64,000 nt of DNA from Sulfuritalea sp. (GTDB taxonomy: Bacteria; Pseudomonadota; Gammaproteobacteria; Burkholderiales; Rhodocyclaceae). The stretch lies in contig JADJUP010000043.1 in assembly GCA_016716965.1 (NCBI GenBank), positions 41,178 to 105,177 on the forward strand, given 5' to 3'. This document shows positions 17,750 to 27,024 of this stretch, in pieces. The notes beneath the pieces were generated by a model. That model was not told the DNA's origin. It saw nothing but the letters and a program-made list of their open reading frames with translations, and made no database searches. A program made the translations under genes and the position numbers. How positions within the stretch are numbered: the stretch's first letter is position 1; every line of letters begins with the position of its first letter.

Positions 17750-18949
17750 ATGGCAAATCGGCGCTGGCTCCTGCCCGAAGCGATCGAGGACGTGCTGCCA
17801 GGCGATGCGGCGCGAATCGAAGCGCTGCGACGCCGCTTGCTCGATGAGTTTTCCCGGCACGGCTACGAGTTCGTCATTCCGCCGCTGCTCGAGTATGTCG
17901 AATCCCTGCTTACCGGCAGCAGCCACGATTTAGACCTGCGCACGTTCAAACTGGTAGACCAGTTGTCCGGGCGCAGCATGGGCGTGCGCGCCGACATCAC
18001 GCCGCAGGTGGCGCGCATCGATGCCCACTTGCTGAACCGAGCCGGGGTAACTCGACTCTGCTACTGCGGAAGCACGCTGCACACCCTCCCGGGAGGCTTC
18101 AACGCGACGCGCGAACCCCTGCAGATCGGGGCGGAACTCTACGGACACGAAGGCCTGGAGGCGGACATCGAGGTGATCCGCGTCCTTGCCACTGCACTCG
18201 GCCTGTGCAACGTTGCCGCATCGCGCATCGACCTAGGCCACGTTGCGGTGTTTCGCGCCCTGGCGAGGCATGCCGGACTGGCGCCGCAAGCCGAGGAGGA
18301 ATTGTTCGACGCGTTGCAGGGGAAGGATCTGCCGACGGTGCGCGAACTCGTTTTGGACGTATCCGGCCCCTTGCGCGAGGCATTTCTGGCATTGCCCGAA
18401 CTCTATGGCGACCGCCATGTGCTGGATCGGGCCGAGAAAATATTGCCGGATCTGCCGGAAATCACCCAGGCCATTTCAGACCTGCGCCGCCTTGCGGATG
18501 CGCTCGCGGACTTGCCCCTGAGTTTTGACCTCGCCGATTTGCGCGGCTATGACTATCACAGCGGCGTCGTGTTTGCGGCCTATTGTGCTGGCAGTCCTGG
18601 AGCACTCGCACTTGGCGGCCGCTACGACAATTTTGGCAAGACTTTTGGCCGTGCCCGGGCAGCGACGGGCTTTTCCATGGACTTGCGCGAACTGGGGCGG
18701 CTTACGCCGCACGAACAAGGCCGCGCGGCGATCCTTGCGCCTTGGCCGGAGGATGACGCACTCGCTGTGCGTGACGGGGAAACCGCTTCGCGGGCCCTGA
18801 ACGCCGAGGTCCTGCGCTTGCGGGCCCAGGGCGAGCGCGTGGTGCTGGCCCTGCCAGGTCATGAAGGACGATGGCGCGAGGCCGGCTGCGACCGCAGGCT
18901 GGTGCGTAGCGGCGACAACTGGATTATTGAATCCCTGAGGGAAGATTGA
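17750..18949 (+). CDS. hisZ: ATP phosphoribosyltransferase regulatory subunit HisZ
   Basis: 399 aa histidyl-tRNA-synthetase-like protein with no anticodon-binding domain. It keeps the class II fold (LPEAIEDVLPGDAARIE, GGRYDNFGKTFGRARAATGFS) but serves as the regulatory partner of short-form HisG in histidine biosynthesis. A true HisS is encoded at 9329-10636, which supports HisZ here. Ends one base before purA. Confidence 0.95.
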   Translation: MANRRWLLPEAIEDVLPGDAARIEALRRRLLDEFSRHGYEFVIPPLLEYVESLLTGSSHDLDLRTFKLVDQLSGRSMGVRADITPQVARIDAHLLNRAGVTRLCYCGSTLHTLPGGFNATREPLQIGAELYGHEGLEADIEVIRVLATALGLCNVAASRIDLGHVAVFRALARHAGLAPQAEEELFDALQGKDLPTVRELVLDVSGPLREAFLALPELYGDRHVLDRAEKILPDLPEITQAISDLRRLADALADLPLSFDLADLRGYDYHSGVVFAAYCAGSPGALALGGRYDNFGKTFGRARAATGFSMDLRELGRLTPHEQGRAAILAPWPEDDALAVRDGETASRALNAEVLRLRAQGERVVLALPGHEGRWREAGCDRRLVRSGDNWIIESLRED

Positions 18950-18950
18950 A

Positions 18951-20261
18951 ATGGCGAAGAACGTCGTAGTGGTGGGCACCCAGTGGGGTGACGAGGGCAA
19001 GGGCAAGATCGTCGATTGGCTGACCGACCACGCGCAGGCTGTGGTGCGCTTCCAGGGCGGACACAATGCCGGCCATACTCTGGTCATCAACGGCAAGAAG
19101 ACGGTATTGCATCTGGTGCCGTCCGGGATCCTGCGCGACGGCGTTACCTGCTACATCGGCAATGGTGTGGTGCTGTCTCCCGAAGCGTTGACCAAGGAAC
19201 TCGACGAGCTCAAGGCGGCCGGAGTGGATGCCGACGCGCGCCTGCGCATTTCCGAGGCGTGCACGCTGATCCTCCCCTACCACCAGGCGCTCGACATGGC
19301 GCGCGAGGCGGCAAAGGGTGCAAAGAAAATCGGCACCACGGGGCGCGGGATCGGGCCGGCGTATGAGGACAAGGTTGCGCGGCGCGGCCTGCGCGTGCAG
19401 GACCTGTTGCGTCCCAAGCGCTTTGCCGAAAAGCTCGCCGAAGTCCTCGATTATCACAACTTCACACTGAAGAATTATCTCGGTGCCGATCCGGTCGATT
19501 TCCAGCAGGTGTTCGACGGCGCGATGGCTCTGGCGCCGCGCTTGACCCGGATGATTGCGGATGTCCCGCGTTCGCTCTACGAAGCCCACAAGGGCGGCGC
19601 AAACATTCTGTTCGAGGGTGCGCAAGGCACCTTGCTCGACATCGACCATGGCACCTATCCCTATGTCACGTCCTCGAATTGCGTTGCCGGTGGTGCGTCC
19701 ACCGGCGCCGGCGTCGGCCCCGGAATGCTTCACTATGTGCTTGGCATCACAAAGGCCTATACCACGCGCGTCGGTAGCGGCCCATTCCCCACGGAACTCT
19801 ACGACGCGCTCGACAAGCAGGATCCGGTGGGCAAGCACATGGCAACCAAAGGCCACGAGTTTGGTGCCACCACCGGCCGTGCCCGTCGTTGCGGCTGGTT
19901 CGATGCGGCGGCCCTGAAGCGGGCGATCCAGATCAACGGTGTTTCCGGCCTGTGCGTGATGAAGCTTGACGTGCTTGATGGCATCGAAGAGATGAAACTT
20001 TGCACCGGCTACAAGCTGGACGGGCAATTCACCGACATCCTTCCGGTGGGTGCCGATGACCTGGAGCGCTGCGAACCGGTCTACGAGTCAATGCCGGGAT
20101 GGAATCAAAGTACGGTGGGCGTGAAGACCTTCGAAGGACTGCCGAAGGATGCGCAGAACTACATCAAGCGCATGGAAGTCTTGTGCGGCGTGCCGATCGA
20201 CATGATTTCGACCGGACCGGACCGCGAGGAAACCATCGTGTTGAGGCATCCCTTTCTGTGA
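18951..20261 (+). CDS. purA: Adenylosuccinate synthetase
   Basis: 436 aa. Converts IMP and aspartate to adenylosuccinate with GTP. Phosphate loop GDEGKGKIVDW, catalytic His in GHNAGHTLV, and TTGRARRCGW near the C-terminus. The last gene of the hfq run before a terminator. Confidence 0.98.
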   Translation: MAKNVVVVGTQWGDEGKGKIVDWLTDHAQAVVRFQGGHNAGHTLVINGKKTVLHLVPSGILRDGVTCYIGNGVVLSPEALTKELDELKAAGVDADARLRISEACTLILPYHQALDMAREAAKGAKKIGTTGRGIGPAYEDKVARRGLRVQDLLRPKRFAEKLAEVLDYHNFTLKNYLGADPVDFQQVFDGAMALAPRLTRMIADVPRSLYEAHKGGANILFEGAQGTLLDIDHGTYPYVTSSNCVAGGASTGAGVGPGMLHYVLGITKAYTTRVGSGPFPTELYDALDKQDPVGKHMATKGHEFGATTGRARRCGWFDAAALKRAIQINGVSGLCVMKLDVLDGIEEMKLCTGYKLDGQFTDILPVGADDLERCEPVYESMPGWNQSTVGVKTFEGLPKDAQNYIKRMEVLCGVPIDMISTGPDREETIVLRHPFL

Positions 20262-20279
20262 CGGGCACCACAAAAAAGC

Positions 20280-20319
20280 CAAGGGCCGTTGGGTAAAACC
20301 CGGCGGCCCTTGCTTTTTT
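20280..20319 (+). terminator. Terminator of the hfq-purA run
   Basis: CAAGGGCCG/CGGCCCTTG outer stem with an inner GGGT-AAAA-ACCC element and a run of six T after a C. Confidence 0.88.
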
Positions 20320-20338
20320 CTTCATCGCATCACATGCT

Positions 20339-20423
<85 letters not shown>

Positions 20424-20443
20424 AGGCCCGAAACGAGGCGCGA

Positions 20444-20471
20444 ATTCTAAAGGAAAAACCCAGATTGTCAA
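20444..20471 (-). promoter_or_regulatory. Promoter of tRNA-Leu
   Basis: On the minus strand: -35 TTGACA (20466-20471), 16-nt spacer, -10 TAGAAT (20444-20449), then a G+C-rich discriminator GCGCCTCG typical of stringently controlled stable RNA promoters. The -35 overlaps the TTG start codon of rnr and the spacer holds the rnr ribosome-binding site. Confidence 0.75.
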
Positions 20472-22690
20472 ACAAGCCACATAAGACCGGAACACTTTCA
20501 AAAATTCGTCGCGCCGACCCCTGGATTGAGCGGGAAAAGGCAAAGTACGAGCATCCGCTGCCGAGCCGCGAGTACATCCTGCAGATGCTGGCGGCCCAGG
20601 GCGCGCCGCTGGAGATCGGGCGCCTGGTCGAGTTGCTCGACGTGCAGCCATCTGAGCTGGAGTCGTTCCAAAGGCGCCTGGGCGCCATGGCTCGTGAGGC
20701 GCAGTTGATGCAGAACCGGCGCGGCGACTGGTTGATTCCGGACAAGGCGGATCTGGTACGTGGTCGCGTCACGGGACATCCGGATGGCTATGGATTCCTG
20801 ACGCCGGAGGATGGCAGTCCCGACCTGTTCCTTTCCGCCAAGGAAATGGACAAGGTGCTGCATGGTGACAAGGTCATTGCACGTGTCATTGGCGTCGATC
20901 GCAAGGGACGTCCAGAAGGCAAGATTGTCGACGTTACCGAGCGCGCCAATCGGTTCGTAGTTGGGCGCGTGATCGAAGAACACGGCGTGCGTTTTGTCGC
21001 CGCCGAGAACAAACGCATCAGTCAGGACATCCTGCTTGCTCCGCCGGAGAAGGGTGCGAAGAAAGCGCTCAAGGCACAATCCGGCCAGGTCGTGATGATC
21101 GAACTGATCGAGCAGCCGACCAAGCACGGCCAGCCCATCGGGCGCCTGGTAGAGGTACTTGGCAACTATGCCGATCCCGGGATGGAAATCGAAATCGCCC
21201 TCAGGAAGCATGAACTGCCCTATGAATTCTCGGCTGACGCGCTGGCGGAAGCGAAGAAGCTGCCCGATGTAGTACGCAAGTCGGACTGGAAGGGGCGCGA
21301 GGACGTTACCGGCCTGCCTTTGGTGACAATCGATAGCGAGACCGCTCGGGATTTCGACGATGCGGTGTACTGTGAACGCAAGGGCAAGGGTTTCCGGTTG
21401 GTCGTGGCGATTGCCGACGTATCGCACTATGTGACGGCGCGCGGCGCGCTGGACTCCGACGCCTATGCACGCGGCAATTCGGTGTATTTCCCGCGGCGCG
21501 TGATCCCGATGCTGCCGGAAAAGATTTCCAATGGCCTGTGCTCATTGAATCCGCAGGTCGAGCGCTTGTGCATGGTGTGCGACATGGAGATAGCCGGTAG
21601 CGGCGCGATAAGGCGCTACCGATTCTATCCGGCAGTAATGTTTTCGCACGCGCGGCTGACCTATACGGAAGTCGCGGCCGCGCTCTATGAGAACGATCCC
21701 GCAGCACGCGACCGATTGGGACCGCTACTGCCGCACCTGGAAGCGCTTGACGCGCTCTACCGGCAACTGGCAAAGGAGCGCGTCAAGCGCGGCGCGATCG
21801 ATTTCGAGACGGTCGAAACGCGCATGATTTTCGATGACCACGGCAAGATCGAACGTATCGAGCCCTACGAGCGAAACGAAGCGCACAAACTGATCGAGGA
21901 ATGCATGCTGGCGGCGAACGTCTGCGCTTCGGAGTTCCTGCGCGAGCGCGAGCATCCATCACTGTATCGAGTGCATGAAGGACCGACTCCCGAGCGCCTG
22001 CTCAAACTGCGCGACTTTTTAGGGACCTTCGGATTCCAATTGGGCGGCGGCGATGCGCCCAAGGCCCAGGACTATGCGAAGCTGCTGGAAAAAATCGGCC
22101 AGCGTCCGGACCGGCAGCTATTGCAGACCGTCATGCTGCGTTCCTTGCGACAGGCCATCTACAGCCCGGACAATGTCGGACACTTCGGCCTGGCCTACGA
22201 AAGCTATACACATTTCACTTCTCCCATCCGCCGCTATCCGGACCTGCTGGTGCATCGGGCGATAAAGTCGGCGCTGGCGGCACGGCGTTACGAGCCCGGC
22301 AACTGGGAGGAAATCGGCTTGCACTGTTCCATGACCGAGCGTCGTGCCGACGATGCCACACGCGACGTCGAGGCGTGGCTGAAGTGCTTCTACATGAAGG
22401 ACCGCGTTGGCGAAATCTTCGAGGGCAGCATCTCCTCGGTAGTTCCATTTGGTATTTTCGTCGCACTCGATGGCGTCTTTGTCGAAGGGTTGGTCCATGT
22501 GTCGGAACTCGGCCAGGATTACTTCCATTTCGAAGAGAAGTCGCATGCCATGGTCGGCGAGCGCAGCGGCAGGCGATTCCGTCTTTCCGATCGGGTGCGC
22601 GTGCAGCTGACGCGGGTCGACATGGAAGCCAACAAGATAGATTTTCGCCTTGCCGAAGCGGTTCCCATCCGGGGCAAATCGAAGTACTGA
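20465..22690 (+). CDS. rnr: Ribonuclease R
   Basis: 741 aa from TTG 20465, chosen because AGGA lies 10 nt upstream and the N-terminus then reads SNKPHKTGTLSKIRRADPW with SREYILQML in register with known RNase R proteins; no ATG fits. Helix-turn-helix, cold-shock domains, RNB catalytic domain with TIDSETARDFDDAVYCE (metal-binding Asp cluster), and S1 domain with FGIFVALDGVFVEGLVH. Degrades structured RNA 3' to 5'. Residues about 601-607 are encoded by a perfect repeat copy. Confidence 0.95.
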   Translation: MSNKPHKTGTLSKIRRADPWIEREKAKYEHPLPSREYILQMLAAQGAPLEIGRLVELLDVQPSELESFQRRLGAMAREAQLMQNRRGDWLIPDKADLVRGRVTGHPDGYGFLTPEDGSPDLFLSAKEMDKVLHGDKVIARVIGVDRKGRPEGKIVDVTERANRFVVGRVIEEHGVRFVAAENKRISQDILLAPPEKGAKKALKAQSGQVVMIELIEQPTKHGQPIGRLVEVLGNYADPGMEIEIALRKHELPYEFSADALAEAKKLPDVVRKSDWKGREDVTGLPLVTIDSETARDFDDAVYCERKGKGFRLVVAIADVSHYVTARGALDSDAYARGNSVYFPRRVIPMLPEKISNGLCSLNPQVERLCMVCDMEIAGSGAIRRYRFYPAVMFSHARLTYTEVAAALYENDPAARDRLGPLLPHLEALDALYRQLAKERVKRGAIDFETVETRMIFDDHGKIERIEPYERNEAHKLIEECMLAANVCASEFLREREHPSLYRVHEGPTPERLLKLRDFLGTFGFQLGGGDAPKAQDYAKLLEKIGQRPDRQLLQTVMLRSLRQAIYSPDNVGHFGLAYESYTHFTSPIRRYPDLLVHRAIKSALAARRYEPGNWEEIGLHCSMTERRADDATRDVEAWLKCFYMKDRVGEIFEGSISSVVPFGIFVALDGVFVEGLVHVSELGQDYFHFEEKSHAMVGERSGRRFRLSDRVRVQLTRVDMEANKIDFRLAEAVPIRGKSKY
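22266..22286 (+). repeat. Dispersed repeat, copy 4 (in rnr)
   Basis: Perfect match to the consensus core. Read in a different frame from copies 1 and 2, giving K-S-A-L-A-A-R-R. Confidence 0.8.
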
Positions 22691-22762
22691 CACCCAAATG
22701 GTCGAGGCGACCGGGCAGGATCGGTTCGTCGTGCGCAAGGAGATGGGCAACATCTGGGCAAC

Positions 22763-22795
22763 AAAAAACCCGCAGCGCTTGCACGGTGCGGGTTT
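22763..22795 (-). terminator. Terminator of rpmB-rpmG
   Basis: On the minus strand stem AAACCCGCA/TGCGGGTTT with a 12-nt loop, followed by TTTTTTG. Also lies beyond the convergent rnr stop. Confidence 0.8.
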
Positions 22796-22815
22796 CGAAG
22801 AAAAGCTGCGATGTG

Positions 22816-22983
22816 TTACTTCAGCTTAACTTCCTTGTAGGCGACGTGCTTGCGCGCCTTCGGGTCATACTTCAGGAATTCCAGCTTCCCCGGAGTAGTC
22901 TTCTTGTTCTTCGTGGTCGTGTAGAAGTGACCGGTTCCGGCTGTGGATTCCAGCTTGATTTTTTCGCGTCCGCCTTTGGCCAT
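22816..22983 (-). CDS. rpmG: 50S ribosomal protein L33
   Basis: 55 aa (MAKGGREKIKLESTAGTG...), the normal L33 length. It has no cysteines, so it is the zinc-free (C-minus) form. Start is supported by AGGAGAAACG before the ATG at 22983. It follows rpmB by 14 bp, the standard rpmBG order. Confidence 0.97.
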   Translation of the reverse strand: MAKGGREKIKLESTAGTGHFYTTTKNKKTTPGKLEFLKYDPKARKHVAYKEVKLK

Positions 22984-22997
22984 GATCGTTTCTCCTG

Positions 22998-23234
22998 TTA
23001 GACGCGCTCGCCGCGCTCACGCAATTCGGCGAGGACAACGTCGATGCCCTTCTTGTCGATGGTGCGCAGGCCGGCGTTCGACACGCGCAGACTGATCCAG
23101 CGGTTTTCGGTTTCACTCCAGAAGCGGCGGCTGTGCAGGTTAGGCAGAAAGCGACGCTTGGTCTTGTTGTTGGCGTGGGATACGTTGTTCCCAACCATCG
23201 GGGCCTTGCCCGTCACTTGACATACGCGAGACAT
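22998..23234 (-). CDS. rpmB: 50S ribosomal protein L28
   Basis: 78 aa. MSRVCQVTGKAPMVGNNVSHA and RRFLPNLHSRRFW are diagnostic for L28. First gene of the rpmBG operon; AGGAGCAC precedes the start. Confidence 0.98.
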   Translation of the reverse strand: MSRVCQVTGKAPMVGNNVSHANNKTKRRFLPNLHSRRFWSETENRWISLRVSNAGLRTIDKKGIDVVLAELRERGERV

Positions 23235-23306
23235 GATGTGCTCCTGAATGCTGATTTCGCAAAGTCGGCAATTTTACCAAACAATTGCGCCAAAACTCAA
23301 TCCTTT

Positions 23307-23987
23307 TTAAATCAATCCGCGTTCAGCGAAGGAAAGCGGCCTGGCGTTGCCGGCAACGATGAAATGGTCGAGCAGTTTCACGTCGATCATCGCCAGCGCC
23401 TGCTTCAGCGACGAAGTAAGCACTTCGTCAGCGCGCGAGGGCTCGGCGAGGCCCGACGGATGGTTGTGGGCGAGGATGACGGCGCCAGCATTGTGCAGCA
23501 GCGCCCGCTTGACCACTTCGCGCGGGTAGACGCTGGTTTGGGTCAACGTTCCGCGAAACAGTTCCTCGCTGGCGATCAGGCGGTTCTGGGCATCGAGCCA
23601 GAGTGCGATGAAGACTTCATGCGGCAAGTTTGCCAAGGAGAGACGCAGCCAGTCGCGAACCGCTTCGGGCGAAGCGAGCGCGTCCTTTGCCTTCATGGGT
23701 GATGCAAGGGCGCGGCGTGCCAGTTCCAGCGAGGCGGCAAGCTGGGCGGCTTTGGCCGGGCCGATCCCGGGAAGTCGTGCGAGTTCCTTGGTAGTAGCCG
23801 CCGCCAGTGTGGCCAGATTGCCATCAAAGCTTTCAAGCAACTCACGGGCAAGGTCGACCGCACTCTTGCCGCGGATGCCGATACGCAGAAAAATCGCCAG
23901 TAGTTCGGCATCGGACAGGGCGGCGGCGCCCTGCCGGGCAAGTCGTTCCCGCGGGCGCTCGGCCTCGGGCCAATCGCGTATGGCCAT
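23307..23987 (-). CDS. radC: RadC-family JAB/MPN domain protein
   Basis: 226 aa. N-terminal helix-hairpin-helix region (LARLPGIGPAKAAQLAA) and a C-terminal JAMM motif with AHNHPSG and a downstream Asp. Named radC, though a repair role is disputed; the JAMM fold suggests a metal-dependent hydrolase. Divergent from coaBC with only 46 bp between starts, the usual arrangement. Confidence 0.95.
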   Translation of the reverse strand: MAIRDWPEAERPRERLARQGAAALSDAELLAIFLRIGIRGKSAVDLARELLESFDGNLATLAAATTKELARLPGIGPAKAAQLAASLELARRALASPMKAKDALASPEAVRDWLRLSLANLPHEVFIALWLDAQNRLIASEELFRGTLTQTSVYPREVVKRALLHNAGAVILAHNHPSGLAEPSRADEVLTSSLKQALAMIDVKLLDHFIVAGNARPLSFAERGLI

Positions 23988-24033
23988 GGTTTAGAATCCC
24001 CGTCTGGTTGCCGAATGGCGGGATTTTAATGTC

Positions 24034-25236
24034 ATGAACGAATTTCAGGGCAAGCGCGTCGTCCTCGGTGTTACCGGCGGCGTCGCTGCGTACAAGTCGG
24101 CAGAACTGGTGCGATTGCTGGTCAAGGCCGGCGCCGAAGTGGATGTGGTCCTGACCGCCGCCGGCGCCCAGTTTGTGGGTGCCGCCACGTTTCAGGCGCT
24201 CTCCGGCCGTCGTGTCTGGCAGGCCTTGTGGGATGAGCGGATGGACAACGGCATGGCCCACATCGACCTCACCCGCGGCGCTGCCGCATTGCTGGTAGCA
24301 CCCGCCACGGCGGATTTCCTCGCCAAACTGGCCCATGGTTTTGCCGACGATCTGCTATCCACGCTGTGCCTGGCGCGCGCCTGCCCGCTACTGGTGGCAC
24401 CGGCGATGAATCGCCAGATGTGGGAGAACCCTGCGACGCAGCGCAATGCCGCGCAACTGCGGACCGACGGTGTCATCGTTCTTGGTCCGGGGCATGGCGA
24501 ACAGGCTTGTGGCGAAGTAGGCGACGGGCGAATGCTCGAAGCTCTCGACCTGTTTGAAGATATGCATGCCGCTCTGCAAGTCAAGTCGCTGGCAGGCAAG
24601 CGGGTATTGCTCACCGCCGGCCCGACGTTCGAAGCGCTGGATCCGGTGCGCGGGCTGACCAATTCGAGCTCTGGAAAGATGGGATTTGCGCTTGCCCGCG
24701 CCTGTGCCGAGGTCGGCGCGCAAGTCACCCTGATCGCTGGTCCGGTGGTTATTCCGACGCCGCGCGGCGTGCATCGGATAAGCGTCCAGAATGCCTTGCA
24801 GATGCGGGAAGCCGTGATGCAGGCCCTGCCGGGGCAGGACATCTTCATCGCGGTGGCAGCCGTTGCCGACTACCGACCACGCAAAGCGGCAGAGCACAAG
24901 ATCAAGAAAGGCACTCAAACCCTTGAGATCGAGCTTGAAGCCAATCCGGACATTTTGGCCGAAGTGGCGGCTCGTCCCGATGCGCCGTTTTGTGTCGGTT
25001 TCGCTGCAGAAAGCCGAGACCTCGCGACCTATGCCGAGGGCAAGCGCATAGCGAAGAACCTCAAACTGGTGGTCGGCAATCTGGTGCAGGACGGACTGGG
25101 CGGCGATACGAATGCCGTGACACTTTTCGATGCGGGCGGCGCCACGGCGTTGCCGCCAGCCGGAAAGATCGATGTGGCGCGTGGCATCGTGGCGCACATC
25201 GTGCGCCTGATGGGGAAGGATCATGGCAAGCATTGA
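24034..25236 (+). CDS. coaBC: Bifunctional phosphopantothenoylcysteine decarboxylase/phosphopantothenate-cysteine ligase
   Basis: 400 aa, two enzymes of coenzyme A synthesis in one chain. The CoaC flavodoxin-like half has GGVAAYKSAELVR, the catalytic His in AHIDLTRGA and the PAMNRQMW motif; the CoaB half has TAGPTFEALDPVR and the lysine motif KIKKG. Overlaps dut by 14 bp. Confidence 0.97.
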   Translation: MNEFQGKRVVLGVTGGVAAYKSAELVRLLVKAGAEVDVVLTAAGAQFVGAATFQALSGRRVWQALWDERMDNGMAHIDLTRGAAALLVAPATADFLAKLAHGFADDLLSTLCLARACPLLVAPAMNRQMWENPATQRNAAQLRTDGVIVLGPGHGEQACGEVGDGRMLEALDLFEDMHAALQVKSLAGKRVLLTAGPTFEALDPVRGLTNSSSGKMGFALARACAEVGAQVTLIAGPVVIPTPRGVHRISVQNALQMREAVMQALPGQDIFIAVAAVADYRPRKAAEHKIKKGTQTLEIELEANPDILAEVAARPDAPFCVGFAAESRDLATYAEGKRIAKNLKLVVGNLVQDGLGGDTNAVTLFDAGGATALPPAGKIDVARGIVAHIVRLMGKDHGKH

Positions 25237-25678
25237 CCTGAAGATACTCGACCCGCGCCTGCGGGACGAGCGCTATGCACCGCAATACGCGACCCCGGGA
25301 TCGGCCGGTATCGATCTGCGTGCCTGCATCGAAATGGCGATCAAGATCCATCCTGGCGAGACGATCCTCGTGCCCGCCGGAATCGCCATCCACCTCGCCG
25401 ATCCTGGACTGGCGGCGATGATCCTGCCGCGATCGGGTCTTGGCCACAAGCATGGCATCGTGCTCGGCAACCTGGTCGGCCTGATCGACTCGGACTACCA
25501 GGGCGAGATTTTCGTGTCGACCTGGAACCGTGGCCACGACAGCTTTACCCTGAACCCGCTGGATAGATTGGCGCAACTGGTGGTGGTGCCGGTGATGCAG
25601 GTGGAATTCAACGTGGTTGACGATTTTTCTGCCAGCGAGCGCGGGGCAGGCGGTTTCGGTAGCACCGGGCACCAATAG
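25223..25678 (+). CDS. dut: Deoxyuridine 5'-triphosphate nucleotidohydrolase
   Basis: 151 aa trimeric dUTPase. The five motifs are present: GSAGIDLRA, PRSGLGHKHG, GLIDSDYQGE, RLAQLVV and the C-terminal GAGGFGSTG arm. Keeps uracil out of DNA and supplies dUMP. Co-translated with coaBC. Confidence 0.98.
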   Translation: MASIDLKILDPRLRDERYAPQYATPGSAGIDLRACIEMAIKIHPGETILVPAGIAIHLADPGLAAMILPRSGLGHKHGIVLGNLVGLIDSDYQGEIFVSTWNRGHDSFTLNPLDRLAQLVVVPVMQVEFNVVDDFSASERGAGGFGSTGHQ

Positions 25679-25690
25679 GTGGCCGAAGCG

Positions 25691-25716
25691 ACAAACCCCG
25701 CCGAGGCGGGGTTTGT
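25691..25716. terminator. Bidirectional terminator between dut and the flavocytochrome operon
   Basis: 12-bp arms ACAAACCCCGCC and GGCGGGGTTTGT around GA; symmetric A/T ends serve both convergent genes. Confidence 0.8.
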
Positions 25717-25737
25717 TGGTTGGCAAGACCTGGACGA

Positions 25738-27009
25738 TCAGGTCGACATCTCGGTGAGGATGTTCTTCAGCCAACTCTTGGCATAGACCGCCTCGGCCGC
25801 GCTGAGGTCAGGCGAAACGCCACCCGCACCCTTGACACCGGCGATCTTCCCCTCCTGCAATGCGTACACCGCAGCTACGCTGACTGCTTCCTTGTCGGTG
25901 ATATAGCTGTAGCAGGTGTTGATGCCGGACAGTCCGACGATCTCGCGACCATTCATCAGGGCGACGATGTTGGTCGCACAGATCTTGGCTTCGGAGTTTG
26001 CAGAATAGCCCGACTTCGGCATGGCACCGGCGATGGACGAATCGCCGATGACATGGATGTCCTTGTGCAGCGTGGATTCGAAGGTTGCCTGGTTAACCGG
26101 GCACCATTTCTTGTCGTCACCGACGAGCCCGGCCACCTGGGCGATCTTGGCGGCGCGCTGCGGCGGTATCAGGTTGATGACATCCCCATGGACTTCCTCG
26201 ATGCCCTCGATCAGGACGTTCATCTTGCCGGCATCAATGGCGGTGACCTTCTTCGCAGGGCGATAGTCGATGATGCCCTCGTAGTACTTTTTCCAGCCCT
26301 TCTTGAAGAGGCCTCCCTTGGAGACGATATCCGGGTTGGCGTCGACAACGATGATCTTCGACTTCGGCTTGTGGGTCTTCAGGTAGTGAGCGATCATGCT
26401 GGTGCGCTCATATGGCCCGGGAGGACAACGGAAGGGACCTAGCGGTACCGACAGCACGACGGTGCCGCCATCCTTCATGTCGACAAGTTGCTTGCGCAGC
26501 AACGAAGTTTGCGGGCCGGCTTTCCAGGCATGCGGCATCAGTTCCGGCGTCTTGTCGTTGTATCCTTCGATCTCCTCGATGCGGAAATCGATGCCGGGCG
26601 AAACAACCAGGCGGTCATACTTCAACGTACCCTTTGACGTCGTAATGGTATGGCCAGCTGCGTCGATACCGGTGACTTCGGCCTGCACGACTTTTACGCC
26701 GTGGTTGGACGCAAGCTTGTCAAACTTGATCGTCAGCTCCGTCAGATCAGGCAGGATTCCGCCGATATACAGGTTGGAGAACGGGCAAGATACGAAGTGG
26801 TCGTTCTTTTCGACGAGCACGACCTCAATGTTCTTGTCCATCATGCGGATGTACTTGGCGGCGATGGTGCCGCCGTAACCGCCACCGACTACAACTACGC
26901 GCTTGCCGCTCTTGGGCATCAGCTCTGCAGCACGGCCGATCAACGGCAGTCCTGCCGCGCCAGCGCCAGCGCCGACCAATTTCAGAAAACTTCTGCGATC
27001 CAGTGTCAT
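25738..27009 (-). CDS. fccB: Flavocytochrome c sulfide dehydrogenase, flavoprotein subunit
   Basis: 423 aa. N-terminal twin-arginine signal (DRRSFLKLVGAGAGAAGLP) exports the folded FAD protein to the periplasm. FAD-binding VVVVGGGYGGTIAAKYI. Two cysteines expected for the redox-active disulfide are in PFRCPPGPYER and GINTCYSYI, as in FCSD proteins. It oxidises sulfide, passing electrons to the dihaem subunit encoded directly upstream (15 bp gap). Substrate is inferred from family; thiol or sulfur variants exist. Confidence 0.9.
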   Translation of the reverse strand: MTLDRRSFLKLVGAGAGAAGLPLIGRAAELMPKSGKRVVVVGGGYGGTIAAKYIRMMDKNIEVVLVEKNDHFVSCPFSNLYIGGILPDLTELTIKFDKLASNHGVKVVQAEVTGIDAAGHTITTSKGTLKYDRLVVSPGIDFRIEEIEGYNDKTPELMPHAWKAGPQTSLLRKQLVDMKDGGTVVLSVPLGPFRCPPGPYERTSMIAHYLKTHKPKSKIIVVDANPDIVSKGGLFKKGWKKYYEGIIDYRPAKKVTAIDAGKMNVLIEGIEEVHGDVINLIPPQRAAKIAQVAGLVGDDKKWCPVNQATFESTLHKDIHVIGDSSIAGAMPKSGYSANSEAKICATNIVALMNGREIVGLSGINTCYSYITDKEAVSVAAVYALQEGKIAGVKGAGGVSPDLSAAEAVYAKSWLKNILTEMST

Positions 27010-27024
27010 GTCATTTCCCCCCTG

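Noticed and set aside
17750..18949. Second histidyl-tRNA synthetase
   Set aside because: No anticodon-binding domain and altered histidine motifs; location before purA is that of hisZ.
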